Source: Auanema rhodensis (taxonomy: Eukaryota; Nematoda; Chromadorea; Rhabditida; Rhabditidae). Taken from it: a DNA stretch of 64,000 nt. The translations under genes and the position numbers were made by a program. Below are positions 13,401 through 27,365 of this stretch, piece by piece (position 1 is the first letter of the stretch; every line of letters starts with the position of its first letter). The stretch covers positions 1,684,501-1,748,500 of the forward strand of contig OZ059900.1 of assembly GCA_964057225.1 (NCBI GenBank), given 5' to 3'. The notes beneath the pieces were generated by a model. It had not been told where the DNA came from, searched no databases, and saw only the letters and a program-made list of their open reading frames with translations.

Positions 13401-15514
13401 CCGATTTTTGGTACAAAATCTGTAATACTTGTAAATTTTGATCATATTTGTTAAGATTCGAGAATCAAACACATAATACACGAAATAAGTCTATTTTTAC
13501 AAGTTTGCACTGATATTTATTCATTTTGATCAAAAAAGGTCGAAAATAGAAAAAATTTTTGAAATTTCCGAGTTTTGAGTCCAATTTGGCTAAATCGCTC
13601 ATATATATGATCAAAAGCATAGTTTTACTGTCTATGATAACAAAAGTCTTCAAATATACACTAATAATGATCAAATCACTGAATTTCACTCAAATAGCAT
13701 TACTACACTAAGTATGGTCGTTTTTATGCCTTTAACACCATATACTCACCGATTTTTGGTACAAAATCTGTGATACTCGTAAATTTTGATCATATTCGTT
13801 AAGATTTGAGAATCAAACATACAATACACAAAATCAGTCTATTTTTATGAGCTTGCACTGATATATATTCATTTTGATCAAAAAAGGTCGAAAATAGAAT
13901 GAATTTTTGAAATTTCCGAGTTTTGAGTCTAATTTGGCTAAATCGCTCATATATATGATCAAAAGCATAGTTTTACTGTCTATGATAACAAAAGTCTTCA
14001 AATATACACTAATAATGATTAAATCACTGATTTTCAGTCAAATAGCATTACTACACTAAGTATGGTCGTTTTTATGCCTTTAACACCATATACTCACCGA
14101 TTTTTGGTACAAAATCTGTAATACTTGTAAATTTTGATCATATTTGTTAAGATTCGAGAATCAAACACATAATACACAAAATAAGTCTATTTTTACAAGT
14201 TTGCACTGATATTTATTCATTTTGATCAAAAAAGGTCGAAAATAGAAAAAATTTTTGAAATTTCCGAGTTTTGAGTCCAATTTGGCTAAATCGCTCATAT
14301 ATAAGATCAAAAGCATAGTTTTATTGTCTATAACAACAAAAGTCATCAATTAAACGCTAGTGATATTTAAATACTGATTTTCGCTCAAGTAGCATTACTA
14401 CACTAAGTATGGTCGTTTTCATGCCTTTAACACCATATACTCACCGATTTTTGGTACAAAATCTGTAATACTTGTAAATTTTGATCATATTCGTTAAGAT
14501 TTGAGAATCGAACATACAATACACAAAATCAGTCTATTTTTATGAGCTTGCACTGATATATATTCATTTTGATCAAAAAAGGTCGAAAATAGAAAGAATT
14601 TTTGAAATTTCCGAGTTTTGAGTCTAATTTGGCTAAATCGCTCATATATATGATCAGAAGCATAGTTTTAATGTCTATGACAACAAAAATCATCAATTAA
14701 ACGCTAGTGATGTTTAAATACTGATTTTCGCTCAAATAGCATTACTACACTAAGTATGGTCGTTTTTATGCTTTTAACACCATATACTCACCGATTTTTG
14801 GTACAAAATCTGTAATACTCGTAAAATTTGATCATATTTGTTAAGATTTGAGAATCAAACACACAATACACAAAATCAGTCTATTTTTATGAGTTTACAC
14901 TGATATATATTCATTTTCATCAAAAAAGGTCGAAAATAGAAAGAATTTTTGAATTTTCCGAGTTTTGAGTCGAATTGGGCTAAATCGCTCATATATATGA
15001 TCAAAAGCATAGTTTTACTGTCTATGATAACAAAAGTCTTCAAATATACACTAATAATGATTAAATCACTGAATTTCACTCAAATAGCATTACTACACTA
15101 AGTATGGTCGTTTTTATGCCTTTAACACCATATACTCACCGATTTTTGGTACAAAATCTGTAATACTTGTAAATTTTGATCATATTTGTTAAGATTTGAG
15201 AATCAAACACATAATACACAAAATAAGTCTATTTTTACAAGTTTGCACTGATATTTATTCATTTTGATCAAAAAAGGTCGAAAATAGAAAGAATTTTTGA
15301 AATTTCCGAGTTTTGAGTCCAATTTGGCTAAATCGCTCATATATATGATCAAAAGCATAGTTTTATTGTCTATAACAACAAAAGTCATCAATTAAACGCT
15401 AGTGATGTTTAAATACTGAATTTCGCTCAAATAGCATTACTACACTAAGTATGGTCGTTTTTATGCCTTTAACACCATATACTCACCGATTTTTGGTACA
15501 AAATCTGTAATACT
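10477..15514. repeat. About 5.0-kb satellite block, copy 1
   Basis: Matches 19514-24550 at an offset of 9037 bp (9036 bp after a 1-bp deletion near 21632 in copy 2). The left boundary is the catatataag / catatatatg difference near 10473 / 19510. The right boundary is tacttgtaaa here against tactcgtaaa at 24551. Scattered substitutions are visible, such as ccgatgtttgg near 11666 against ccgatttttgg, and acaagtttgc near 13151 against acgagtttgc. Confidence 0.75.
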
Positions 15515-18500
15515 TGTAAATTTTGATCATATTCGTTAAGATTTGAGAATCGAACATACAATACACAAAATCGGTCTATTTTTATGAGCTTGCACTGATA
15601 TATATTCATTTTGATCAAAAAAGGTCGAAAATAGAATGAATTTTTGAAATTTCCGAGTTTTGAGTCTAATTTGGCTAAATCGCTCATATATATGATCAAA
15701 AGCATAGTTTTACTGTCTATGATAACAAAAGTCTTCAAATATACACTAATAATGATTAAATCACTGATTTTCAGTCAAATAGCATTACTACACTAAGTAT
15801 GGTCGTTTTTATGCCTTTAACACCATATACTCACCGATTTTTGGTACAAAATCTGTAATACTTGTAAATTTTGATCATATTTGTTAAGATTCGAGAATCA
15901 AACACATAATACACGAAATAAGTCTATTTTTACAAGTTTGCACTGATATTTATTCATTTTGATCAAAAAAGGTCGAAAATAGAAAAAATTTTTGAAATTT
16001 CCGAGTTTTGAGTCCAATTTGGCTAAATCGCTCATATATAAGATCAAAAGCATAGTTTTATTGTCTATAACAACAAAAGTCATCAATTAAACGCTAGTGA
16101 TATTTAAATACTGATTTTCGCTCAAGTAGCATTACTACACTAAGTATGGTCGTTTTCATGCCTTTAACACCATATACTCACCGATTTTTGGTACAAAATC
16201 TGTAATACTTGTAAATTTTGATCATATTCGTTAAGATTTGAGAATCGAACATACAATACACAAAATCGGTCTATTTTTATGAGCTTGCACTGATATATAT
16301 TCATTTTGATCAAAAAAGGTCGAAAATAGAAAGAATTTTTGAAATTTCCGAGTTTTGAGTCTAATTTGGCTAAATCGCTCATATATATGATCAGAAGCAT
16401 AGTTTTAATGTCTATGACAACAAAAATCATCAATTAAACGCTAGTGATGTTTAAATACTGATTTTCGCTCAAATAGCATTACTACACTAAGTATGGTCGT
16501 TTTTATGCTTTTAACACCATATACTCACCGATTTTTGGTACAAAATCTGTAATACTCGTAAAATTTGATCATATTTGTTAAGATTTGAGAATCAAACACA
16601 CAATACACAAAATCAGTCTATTTTTATGAGTTTACACTGATATATATTCATTTTCATCAAAAAAGGTCGAAAATAGAAAGAATTTTTGAATTTTCCGAGT
16701 TTTGAGTCGAATTGGGCTAAATCGCTCATATATATGATCAAAAGCATAGTTTTACTGTCTATGATAACAAAAGTCTTCAAATATACACTAATAATGATTA
16801 AATCACTGAATTTCACTCAAATAGCATTACTACACTAAGTATGGTCGTTTTTATGCCTTTAACACCATATACTCACCGATTTTTGGTACAAAATCTGTAA
16901 TACTTGTAAATTTTGATCATATTTGTTAAGATTCGAGAATCAAACACATAATACACAAAATAAGTCTATTTTTACAAGTTTGCACTGATATTTATTCATT
17001 TTGATCAAAAAAGGTCGAAAATAGAAAGAATTTTTGAAATTTCCGAGTTTTGAGTCCAATTTGGCTAAATCGCTCATATATATGATCAAAAGCATAGTTT
17101 TATTGTCTATAACAACAAAAGTCATCAATTAAACGCTAGTGATGTTTAAATACTGAATTTCGCTCAAATAGCATTACTACACTAAGTATGGTCGTTTTTA
17201 TGCCTTTAACACCATATACTCACCGATTTTTGGTACAAAATCTGTAATACTCGTAAATTTTGATCATATTCGTTAAGATTTGAGAATCAAACATACAATA
17301 CACAAAATCAGTCTATTTTTATGAGCTTGCACTGGTATTTATTCATTTTGATCAAAAAAGGTCGAAAATAGAAAGAATTTTTGAATTTTCCGAGTTTTGA
17401 GTCCAATTGGGCTAAATCGCTCATATATATGATCAAAAGCATAGTTTTACTGTCTATGATAACAAAAGTCTTCAAATATACACTAATAATGATTAAATCA
17501 CTGATTTTCAGTCAAATAGCATTACTACACTAAGTATGGTCGTTTTTATGCCTTTAACACCATATACTCACCGATTTTTGGTACAAAATCTGTAATACTT
17601 GTAAATTTTGATCATATTTGTTAAGATTCGAGAATCAAACACATAATACACGAAATAAGTCTATTTTTACAAGTTTGCACTGATATTTATTCATTTTGAT
17701 CAAAAAAGGTCGAAAATAGAAAAAATTTTTGAAATTTCCGAGTTTTGAGTCCAATTTGGCTAAATCGCTCATATATATGATCAAAAGCATAGTTTTACTG
17801 TCTATGATAACAAAAGTCTTCAAATATACACTAATAATGATCAAATCACTGAATTTCACTCAAATAGCATTACTACACTAAGTATGGTCGTTTTTATGCC
17901 TTTAACACCATATACTCACCGATTTTTGGTACAAAATCTGTGATACTCGTAAATTTTGATCATATTCGTTAAGATTTGAGAATCAAACATACAATACACA
18001 AAATCAGTCTATTTTTATGAGCTTGCACTGATATATATTCATTTTGATCAAAAAAGGTCGAAAATAGAATGAATTTTTGAAATTTCCGAGTTTTGAGTCT
18101 AATTTGGCTAAATCGCTCATATATATGATCAAAAGCATAGTTTTACTGTCTATGATAACAAAAGTCTTCAAATATACACTAATAATGATTAAATCACTGA
18201 TTTTCAGTCAAATAGCATTACTACACTAAGTATGGTCGTTTTTATGCCTTTAACACCATATACTCACCGATTTTTGGTACAAAATCTGTAATACTTGTAA
18301 ATTTTGATCATATTTGTTAAGATTCGAGAATCAAACACATAATACACAAAATAAGTCTATTTTTACAAGTTTGCACTGATATTTATTCATTTTGATCAAA
18401 AAAGGTCGAAAATAGAAAAAATTTTTGAAATTTCCGAGTTTTGAGTCCAATTTGGCTAAATCGCTCATATATAAGATCAAAAGCATAGTTTTATTGTCTA

Positions 18501-19513
18501 TAACAACAAAAGTCATCAATTAAACGCTAGTGATATTTAAATACTGATTTTCGCTCAAGTAGCATTACTACACTAAGTATGGTCGTTTTCATGCCTTTAA
18601 CACCATATACTCACCGATTTTTGGTACAAAATCTGTAATACTTGTAAATTTTGATCATATTCGTTAAGATTTGAGAATCGAACATACAATACACAAAATC
18701 AGTCTATTTTTATGAGCTTGCACTGATATATATTCATTTTGATCAAAAAAGGTCGAAAATAGAAAGAATTTTTGAAATTTCCGAGTTTTGAGTCTAATTT
18801 GGCTAAATCGCTCATATATATGATCAGAAGCATAGTTTTAATGTCTATGACAACAAAAATCATCAATTAAACGCTAGTGATGTTTAAATACTGATTTTCG
18901 CTCAAATAGCATTACTACACTAAGTATGGTCGTTTTTATGCTTTTAACACCATATACTCACCGATTTTTGGTACAAAATCTGTAATACTCGTAAAATTTG
19001 ATCATATTTGTTAAGATTTGAGAATCAAACACACAATACACAAAATCAGTCTATTTTTATGAGTTTACACTGATATATATTCATTTTCATCAAAAAAGGT
19101 CGAAAATAGAAAGAATTTTTGAATTTTCCGAGTTTTGAGTCGAATTGGGCTAAATCGCTCATATATATGATCAAAAGCATAGTTTTACTGTCTATGATAA
19201 CAAAAGTCTTCAAATATACACTAATAATGATTAAATCACTGAATTTCACTCAAATAGCATTACTACACTAAGTATGGTCGTTTTTATGCCTTTAACACCA
19301 TATACTCACCGATTTTTGGTACAAAATCTGTAATACTTGTAAATTTTGATCATATTTGTTAAGATTTGAGAATCAAACACATAATACACAAAATAAGTCT
19401 ATTTTTACAAGTTTGCACTGATATTTATTCATTTTGATCAAAAAAGGTCGAAAATAGAAAGAATTTTCGAAATTTCCGAGTTTTGAGTCCAATTTGGCTA
19501 AATCGCTCATATA
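15515..19513. repeat. Satellite segment between the 5.0-kb copies
   Basis: About 11.5 monomers. From about 17480 to 19500 it repeats the segment seen at 9490 and 13306 (offset 4170 bp from the latter, 12 monomers). The preceding part mixes the same A and B monomers. There is no gene, interruption or inverted monomer. Confidence 0.7.
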
Positions 19514-22500
19514 TATGATCAAAAGCATAGTTTTATTGTCTATAACAACAAAAGTCATCAATTAAACGCTAGTGATATTTAAATACTGATTTTCGCTCAA
19601 GTAGCATTACTACACTAAGTATGGTCGTTTTCATGCCTTTAACACCATATACTCACCGATTTTTGGTACAAAATCTGTAATACTTGTAAATTTTGATCAT
19701 ATTCGTTAAGATTTGAGAATCGAACATACAATACACAAAATCAGTCTATTTTTATGAGCTTGCACTGATATATATTCATTTTGATCAAAAAAGGTCGAAA
19801 ATAGAAAGAATTTTTGAAATTTCCGAGTTTTGAGTCTAATTTGGCTAAATCGCTCATATATATGATCAGAAGCATAGTTTTAATGTCTATGACAACAAAA
19901 ATCATCAATTAAACGCTAGTGATGTTTAAATACTGATTTTCGCTCAAATAGCATTACTACACTAAGTATGGTCGTTTTTATGCTTTTAACACCATATACT
20001 CACCGATTTTTGGTACAAAATCTGTAATACTCGTAAAATTTGATCATATTTGTTAAGATTTGAGAATCAAACACACAATACACAAAATCAGTCTATTTTT
20101 ATGAGTTTACACTGATATATATTCATTTTCATCAAAAAAGGTCGAAAATAGAAAGAATTTTTGAATTTTCCGAGTTTTGAGTCGAATTGGGCTAAATCGC
20201 TCATATATATGATCAAAAGCATAGTTTTACTGTCTATGATAACAAAAGTCTTCAAATATACACTAATAATGATTAAATCACTGAATTTCACTCAAATAGC
20301 ATTACTACACTAAGTATGGTCGTTTTTATGCCTTTAACACCATATACTCACCGATTTTTGGTACAAAATCTGTAATACTTGTAAATTTTGATCATATTTG
20401 TTAAGATTTGAGAATCAAACACATAATACACAAAATAAGTCTATTTTTACAAGTTTGCACTGATATTTATTCATTTTGATCAAAAAAGGTCGAAAATAGA
20501 AAGAATTTTCGAAATTTCCGAGTTTTGAGTCCAATTTGGCTAAATCGCTCATATATATGATCAAAAGCATAGTTTTATTGTCTATAACAACAAAAGTCAT
20601 CAATTAAACGCTAGTGATGTTTAAATACTGTATTTCGCTCAAATAGCATTACTACACTAAGTATGGTCGTTTTTATGCCTTTAACACCATATACTCACCG
20701 ATTTTTGGTACAAAATCTGTAATACTCGTAAATTTTGATCATATTCGGTGAGATTCGAGAATCGAACACACAATACACGAAATAAGTCTATTTTTACGAG
20801 TTTGCACTGATATTTATTCATTTTGATCAAAAAAGGTCGAAAATAGAAAGAATTTTTGAAATTTCCGAGTTTTGAGTCTAATTTGGCTAAATCGCTCATA
20901 TATATGATCAAAAGCATAGTTTTACTGTCTATGATAACAAAAATCTTCAAATATACACTAATAATGTGTAAATCACTGAATTTCACTCAAATAGCTTTAC
21001 TACACTAAGTATGGTCGTTTTTATGCCTTTAACACCATATACTCACCGATTTTTGGTACAAAATCTGTAATACTCGTAAATTTTGATCATATTCGTTAAG
21101 ATTCGAGAATCAAACACACAATACACGAAATAAGTTTATTTTGACGAGTTTGCACTGGTATTTATTCATTTTGATCAAAAAAGGTCGAAAATAGAAAGAA
21201 TTTTTGAATTTTCCGAGTTTTGAGTCCAATTGGGCTAAATCGCTCATATATATGATCAAAAGCATAGTTTTACTGTCTATGATAACAAACGTCTTCAAAT
21301 ATACACTAATAATGTGTAAATCACTGAATTTCACTCAAATAGCTTTACTACACTAAGTATGGTCGTTTTTATGCCTTTAACACCATATACTCACCGATTT
21401 TTGGTACAAAATCTGTAATACTCGTAAATTTCGATCATATTCGTTAAGATTCGAGAATCAAACACACAATACACGAAATAAGTTTATTTTTACGAATTTG
21501 CACTGATATTTATTCATTTTGATCAAAAAAGGTCGAAAATAGAAAGAATTTTTTAATTTTCCGAGTTTTGAGTCCAATTGGGCTAAATCGCTCATATATA
21601 TGATCAAAAGCATAGTTTCACTGTCTATGATAAAAAAGTCTTCAAATATACACTAGTAATGATTAAATCACTGAATTTCACTCAAATAGCATTACTACAC
21701 TAAGTATGGTCGTTTTTATGCCTTTAACACCATATACTCACCGATTTTTGGTACAAAATCTGTAATACTTGTAAATTTTGATCATATTTGTTAAGATTCG
21801 AGAATCAAACACATAATACACGAAATAAGTCTATTTTTACAAGTTTGCACTGATATTTATTCATTTTGATCAAAAAAAGGTCGAAAATAGAAAAATTTTT
21901 TGAAATTTCCGAGTTTTGAGTCCAATTTGGCTAAATCGCTCATATATATGATCAAAAGCATAGTTTTATTGTCTATGACAACAAAAGTCATCAATTAAAT
22001 GCTAGTGATGTTTAAATACTGAATTTCGCTCAAATAGCATTACTACACTAAGTATGGTCGTTTTTATGCCTTTAACACCATATACTCACCGATTTTTGGT
22101 ACAAAATCTGTAATACTCGTAAATTTTGATCATATTCGGTGAGATTCGAGAATCAAACACACAATACACGAAATAAGTTTATTTTTACGAGTTTGCACTG
22201 ATATTTATTCATTTTGATCAAAAAAGGTCGAAAATAGAAAGAATTTTTGAAATTTCCGAGTTTTGAGTCTAATTTGGCTAAATCGCTCATATATATGATC
22301 AAAAGCATAGTTTTACTGTCTATGATAACAAAAGTCTTCAAATATACACTAATAATGATTAAATCACTGATTTTCAGTCAAATAGCATTACTACACTAAG
22401 TATGGTCGTTTTTATGCCTTTAACACCATATACTCACCGATTTTTGGTACAAAATCTGTAATACTTGTAAATTTTGATCATATTTGTTAAGATTCGAGAA

Positions 22501-24550
22501 TCAAACACATAATACACGAAATAAGTCTATTTTTACAAGTTTGCACTGATATTTATTCATTTTGATCAAAAAAGGTCGAAAATAGAAAAAAGTTTTGAAA
22601 TTTCCGAGTTTTGAGTCCAATTTGGCTAAATCGCTCATATATATGATCAAAAGCATAGTTTTACTGTCTATGATAACAAAAGTCTTCAAATATACACTAA
22701 TAATGATCAAATCACTGAATTTCACTCAAATAGCATTACTACACTAAGTATGGTCGTTTTTATGCCTTTAACACCATATACTCACCGATTTTTGGTACAA
22801 AATCTGTGATACTCGTAAATTTTGATCATATTCGTTAAGATTTAAGAATCAAACATACAATACACAAAATCAGTCTATTTTTATGAGCTTGCACTGATAT
22901 ATATTCATTTTGATCAAAAAAGGTCGAAAATAGAATGAATTTTTGAAATTTCCGAGTTTTGAGTCTAATTTGGCTAAATCGCTCATATATATGATCAAAA
23001 GCATAGTTTTACTGTCTATGATAACAAAAGTCTTCAAATATACACTAATAATGATTAAATCACTGATTTTCAGTCAAATAGCATTACTACACTAAGTATG
23101 GTCGTTTTTATGCCTTTAACACCATATACTCACCGATTTTTGGTACAAAATCTGTAATACTTGTAAATTTTGATCATATTTGTTAAGATTCGAGAATCAA
23201 ACACATAATACACAAAATAAGTCTATTTTTACAAGTTTGCACTGATATTTATTCATTTTGATCAAAAAAGGTCGAAAATAGAAAAAATTTTTGAAATTTC
23301 CGAGTTTTGAGTCCAATTTGGCTAAATCGCTCATATATAAGATCAAAAGCATAGTTTTATTGTCTATAACAACAAAAGTCATCAATTAAACGCTAGTGAT
23401 ATTTAAATACTGATTTTCGCTCAAGTAGCATTACTACACTAAGTATGGTCGTTTTCATGCCTTTAACACCATATACTCACCGATTTTTGGTACAAAATCT
23501 GTAATACTTGTAAATTTTGATCATATTCGTTAAGATTTGAGAATCGAACATACAATACACAAAATCAGTCTATTTTTATGAGCTTGCACTGATATATATT
23601 CATTTTGATCAAAAAAGGTCGAAAATAGAAAGAATTTTTGAAATTTCCGAGTTTTGAGTCTAATTTGGCTAAATCGCTCATATATATGATCAGAAGCATA
23701 GTTTTAATGTCTATGACAACAAAAATCATCAATTAAACGCTAGTGATGTTTAAATACTGATTTTCGCTCAAATAGCATTACTACACTAAGTATGGTCGTT
23801 TTTATGCTTTTAACACCATATACTCACCGATTTTTGGTACAAAATCTGTAATACTCGTAAAATTTGATCATATTTGTTAAGATTTGAGAATCAAACACAC
23901 AATACACAAAATCAGTCTATTTTTATGAGTTTACACTGATATATATTCATTTTCATCAAAAAAGGTCGAAAATAGAAAGAATTTTTGAATTTTCCGAGTT
24001 TTGAGTCGAATTGGGCTAAATCGCTCATATATATGATCAAAAGCATAGTTTTACTGTCTATGATAACAAAAGTCTTCAAATATACACTAATAATGATTAA
24101 ATCACTGAATTTCACTCAAATAGCATTACTACACTAAGTATGGTCGTTTTTATGCCTTTAACACCATATACTCACCGATTTTTGGTACAAAATCTGTAAT
24201 ACTTGTAAATTTTGATCATATTTGTTAAGATTTGAGAATCAAACACATAATACACAAAATAAGTCTATTTTTACAAGTTTGCACTGATATTTATTCATTT
24301 TGATCAAAAAAGGTCGAAAATAGAAAGAATTTTTGAAATTTCCGAGTTTTGAGTCCAATTTGGCTAAATCGCTCATATATATGATCAAAAGCATAGTTTT
24401 ATTGTCTATAACAACAAAAGTCATCAATTAAACGCTAGTGATGTTTAAATACTGAATTTCGCTCAAATAGCATTACTACACTAAGTATGGTCGTTTTTAT
24501 GCCTTTAACACCATATACTCACCGATTTTTGGTACAAAATCTGTAATACT
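19514..24550. repeat. About 5.0-kb satellite block, copy 2
   Basis: Second copy of 10477-15514. Private changes include atactgtattt near 20637, a 1-bp deletion giving gataaaaaagtc near 21632, gaaaaaagttttg near 22590 and tttaagaatc near 22843. At its left end, a 3-monomer segment (19046-20087) is followed by a near copy at +1042 bp, including the shared gaattttcgaaat variant (about 19465 and 20507), a recent small tandem step. Confidence 0.75.
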
Positions 24551-24932
24551 CGTAAATTTTGATCATATTCGTTAAGATTTGAGAATCAAACATACAATAC
24601 ACAAAATCAGTCTATTTTTATGAGCTTGCACTGATATATATTCATTTTGATCAAAAAAGGTCGAAAATAGAAAGAATTTTTGAAATTTCCGAGTTTTGAG
24701 TCTAATTTGGCTAAATCGCTCATATATATGATCAAAAGCATAGTTTTATTGTCTATGACAACAAAAGTCATCAATTAAATGCTAGTGATGTTTAAATACT
24801 GAATTTCGCTCAAATAGCATTACTACACTAAGTATGGTCGTTTTTATGCCTTTAACACCATATACTCACCGATTTTTGGTACAAAATCTGTAATACTCGT
24901 AAATTTCGATCATATTCGGTGAGATTCGAGAA

Positions 24933-27365
24933 TCAAACACACAATACACGAAATAAGTTTATTTTGACGAGTTTGCACTGGTATTTATTCATTTTGATCA
25001 AAAAAGGTCGAAAATAGAAAGAATTTTTGAATTTTCCGAGTTTTGAGTCCAATTGGGCTAAATCGCTCATATATATGATCAAAAGCATAGTTTTACTGTC
25101 TATGATAACAAACGTCTTCAAATATACACTAATAATGTGTAAATCACTGAATTTCACTCAAATAGCTTTACTACACTAAGTATGGTCGTTTTTATGCCTT
25201 TAACACCATATACTCACCGATTTTTGGTACAAAATCTGTAATACTCGTAAATTTCGATCATATTCGTTAAGATTCGAGAATCAAACACACAATACACGAA
25301 ATAAGTTTATTTTTACGAATTTGCACTGATATTTATTCATTTTGATCAAAAAAGGTCGAAAATAGAAAGAATTTTTTAATTTTCCGAGTTTTGAGTCCAA
25401 TTGGGCTAAATCGCTCATATATATGATCAAAAGCATAGTTTCACTGTCTATGATAACAAAAGTCTTCAAATATACACTAGTAATGATTAAATCACTGAAT
25501 TTCACTCAAATAGCATTACTACACTAAGTATGGTCGTTTTTATGCCTTTAACACCATATACTCACCGATTTTTGGTACAAAATCTGTAATACTTGTAAAT
25601 TTTGATCATATTTGTTAAGATTCGAGAATCAAACACATAATACACGAAATAAGTCTATTTTTACAAGTTTGCACTGATATTTATTCATTTTGATCAAAAA
25701 AAGGTCGAAAATAGAAAAATTTTTTGAAATTTCCGAGTTTTGAGTCCAATTTGGCTAAATCGCTCATATATAAGATCAAAAGCATAGTTTTATTGTCTAT
25801 AACAACAAAAGTCATCAATTAAACGCTAGTGATATTTAAATACTGATTTTCGCTCAAGTAGCATTACTACACTAAGTATGGTCGTTTTTATGCCTTTAAC
25901 ACCATATACTCACCGATTTTTGGTACAAAATCTGTAATACTCGTAAAATTTGATCATATTTGTTAAGATTTGAGAATCAAACACACAATACACAAAATCA
26001 GTCTATTTTTATGAGTTTACACTGATATTTATTCATTTTGATCAAAAAAAGGTCGAAAATAGAAAACATTTTGAAATTTCCGAGTTTTGAGTCCAATTTG
26101 GCTAAATCGCTCATATATAAGATCAAAAGCATAGTTTTATTGTCTATAACAACAAAAGTCATCAATTAAACGCTAGTGATATTTAAATACTGATTTTCGC
26201 TCAAATAGCATTACTACACTAAGTATGGTCGTTTTTATGCCTTTAACACCATATACTCACCGATTTTTGGTACAAAATCTGTAATACTCGTAAAATTTGA
26301 TCATATTTGTTAAGATTTGAGAATCAAACACACAATACACAAAATCAGTCTATTTTTATGAGTTTACACTGATATATATTCATTTTCATCAAAAAAGGTC
26401 GAAAATAGAAAGAATTTTTGAATTTTCCGAGTTTTGAGTCGAATTGGGCTAAATCGCTCATATATATGATCAAAAGCATAGTTTTACTGTCTATGATAAC
26501 AAAAGTCTTCAAATATACACTAATAATGATTAAATCACTGAATTTCACTCAAATAGCATTACTACACTAAGTATGGTCGTTTTTATGCCTTTAACACCAT
26601 ATACTCACCGATTTTTGGTACAAAATCTGTAATACTTGTAAATTTTGATCATATTTGTTAAGATTCGAGAATCAAACACATAATACACAAAATAAGTCTA
26701 TTTTTACAAGTTTGCACTGATATTTATTCATTTTGATCAAAAAAGGTCGAAAATAGAAAGAATTTTTGAAATTTCCGAGTTTTGAGTCCAATTTGGCTAA
26801 ATCGCTCATATATATGATCAAAAGCATAGTTTTATTGTCTATAACAACAAAAGTCATCAATTAAACGCTAGTGATGTTTAAATACTGAATTTCGCTCAAA
26901 TAGCATTACTACACTAAGTATGGTCGTTTTTATGCCTTTAACACCATATACTCACCGATTTTTGGTACAAAATCTGTAATACTCGTAAATTTTGATCATA
27001 TTCGTTAAGATTTGAGAATCAAACATACAATACACAAAATCAGTCTATTTTTATGAGCTTGCACTGATATATATTCATTTTGATCAAAAAAGGTCGAAAA
27101 TAGAAAGAATTTTTGAAATTTCCGAGTTTTGAGTCTAATTTGGCTAAATCGCTCATATATATGATCAAAAGCATAGTTTTATTGTCTATGACAACAAAAG
27201 TCATCAATTAAATGCTAGTGATGTTTAAATACTGAATTTCGCTCAAATAGCATTACTACACTAAGTATGGTCGTTTTTATGCCTTTAACACCATATACTC
27301 ACCGATTTTTGGTACAAAATCTGTAATACTCGTAAATTTTGATCATATTCGGTGAGATTCGAGAA
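24933..27365. repeat. 7-monomer HOR unit 1 (2433 bp), with a variant fourth monomer
   Basis: Phase is set at the tcaaacacacaatacacg that follows cggtgagattcgagaa. The seven monomers are, in order: two B types (the second with gaattttttaatttt and gtttcactgtc), one A type with 7 A before ggtcg, one variable, one B type with tgagtcgaattggg, and two A types. The fourth monomer differs from the other units: at about 25930-26200 it carries a mixture of the third and fifth monomer sequences, plus a unique gaaaacattttg. Confidence 0.8.
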
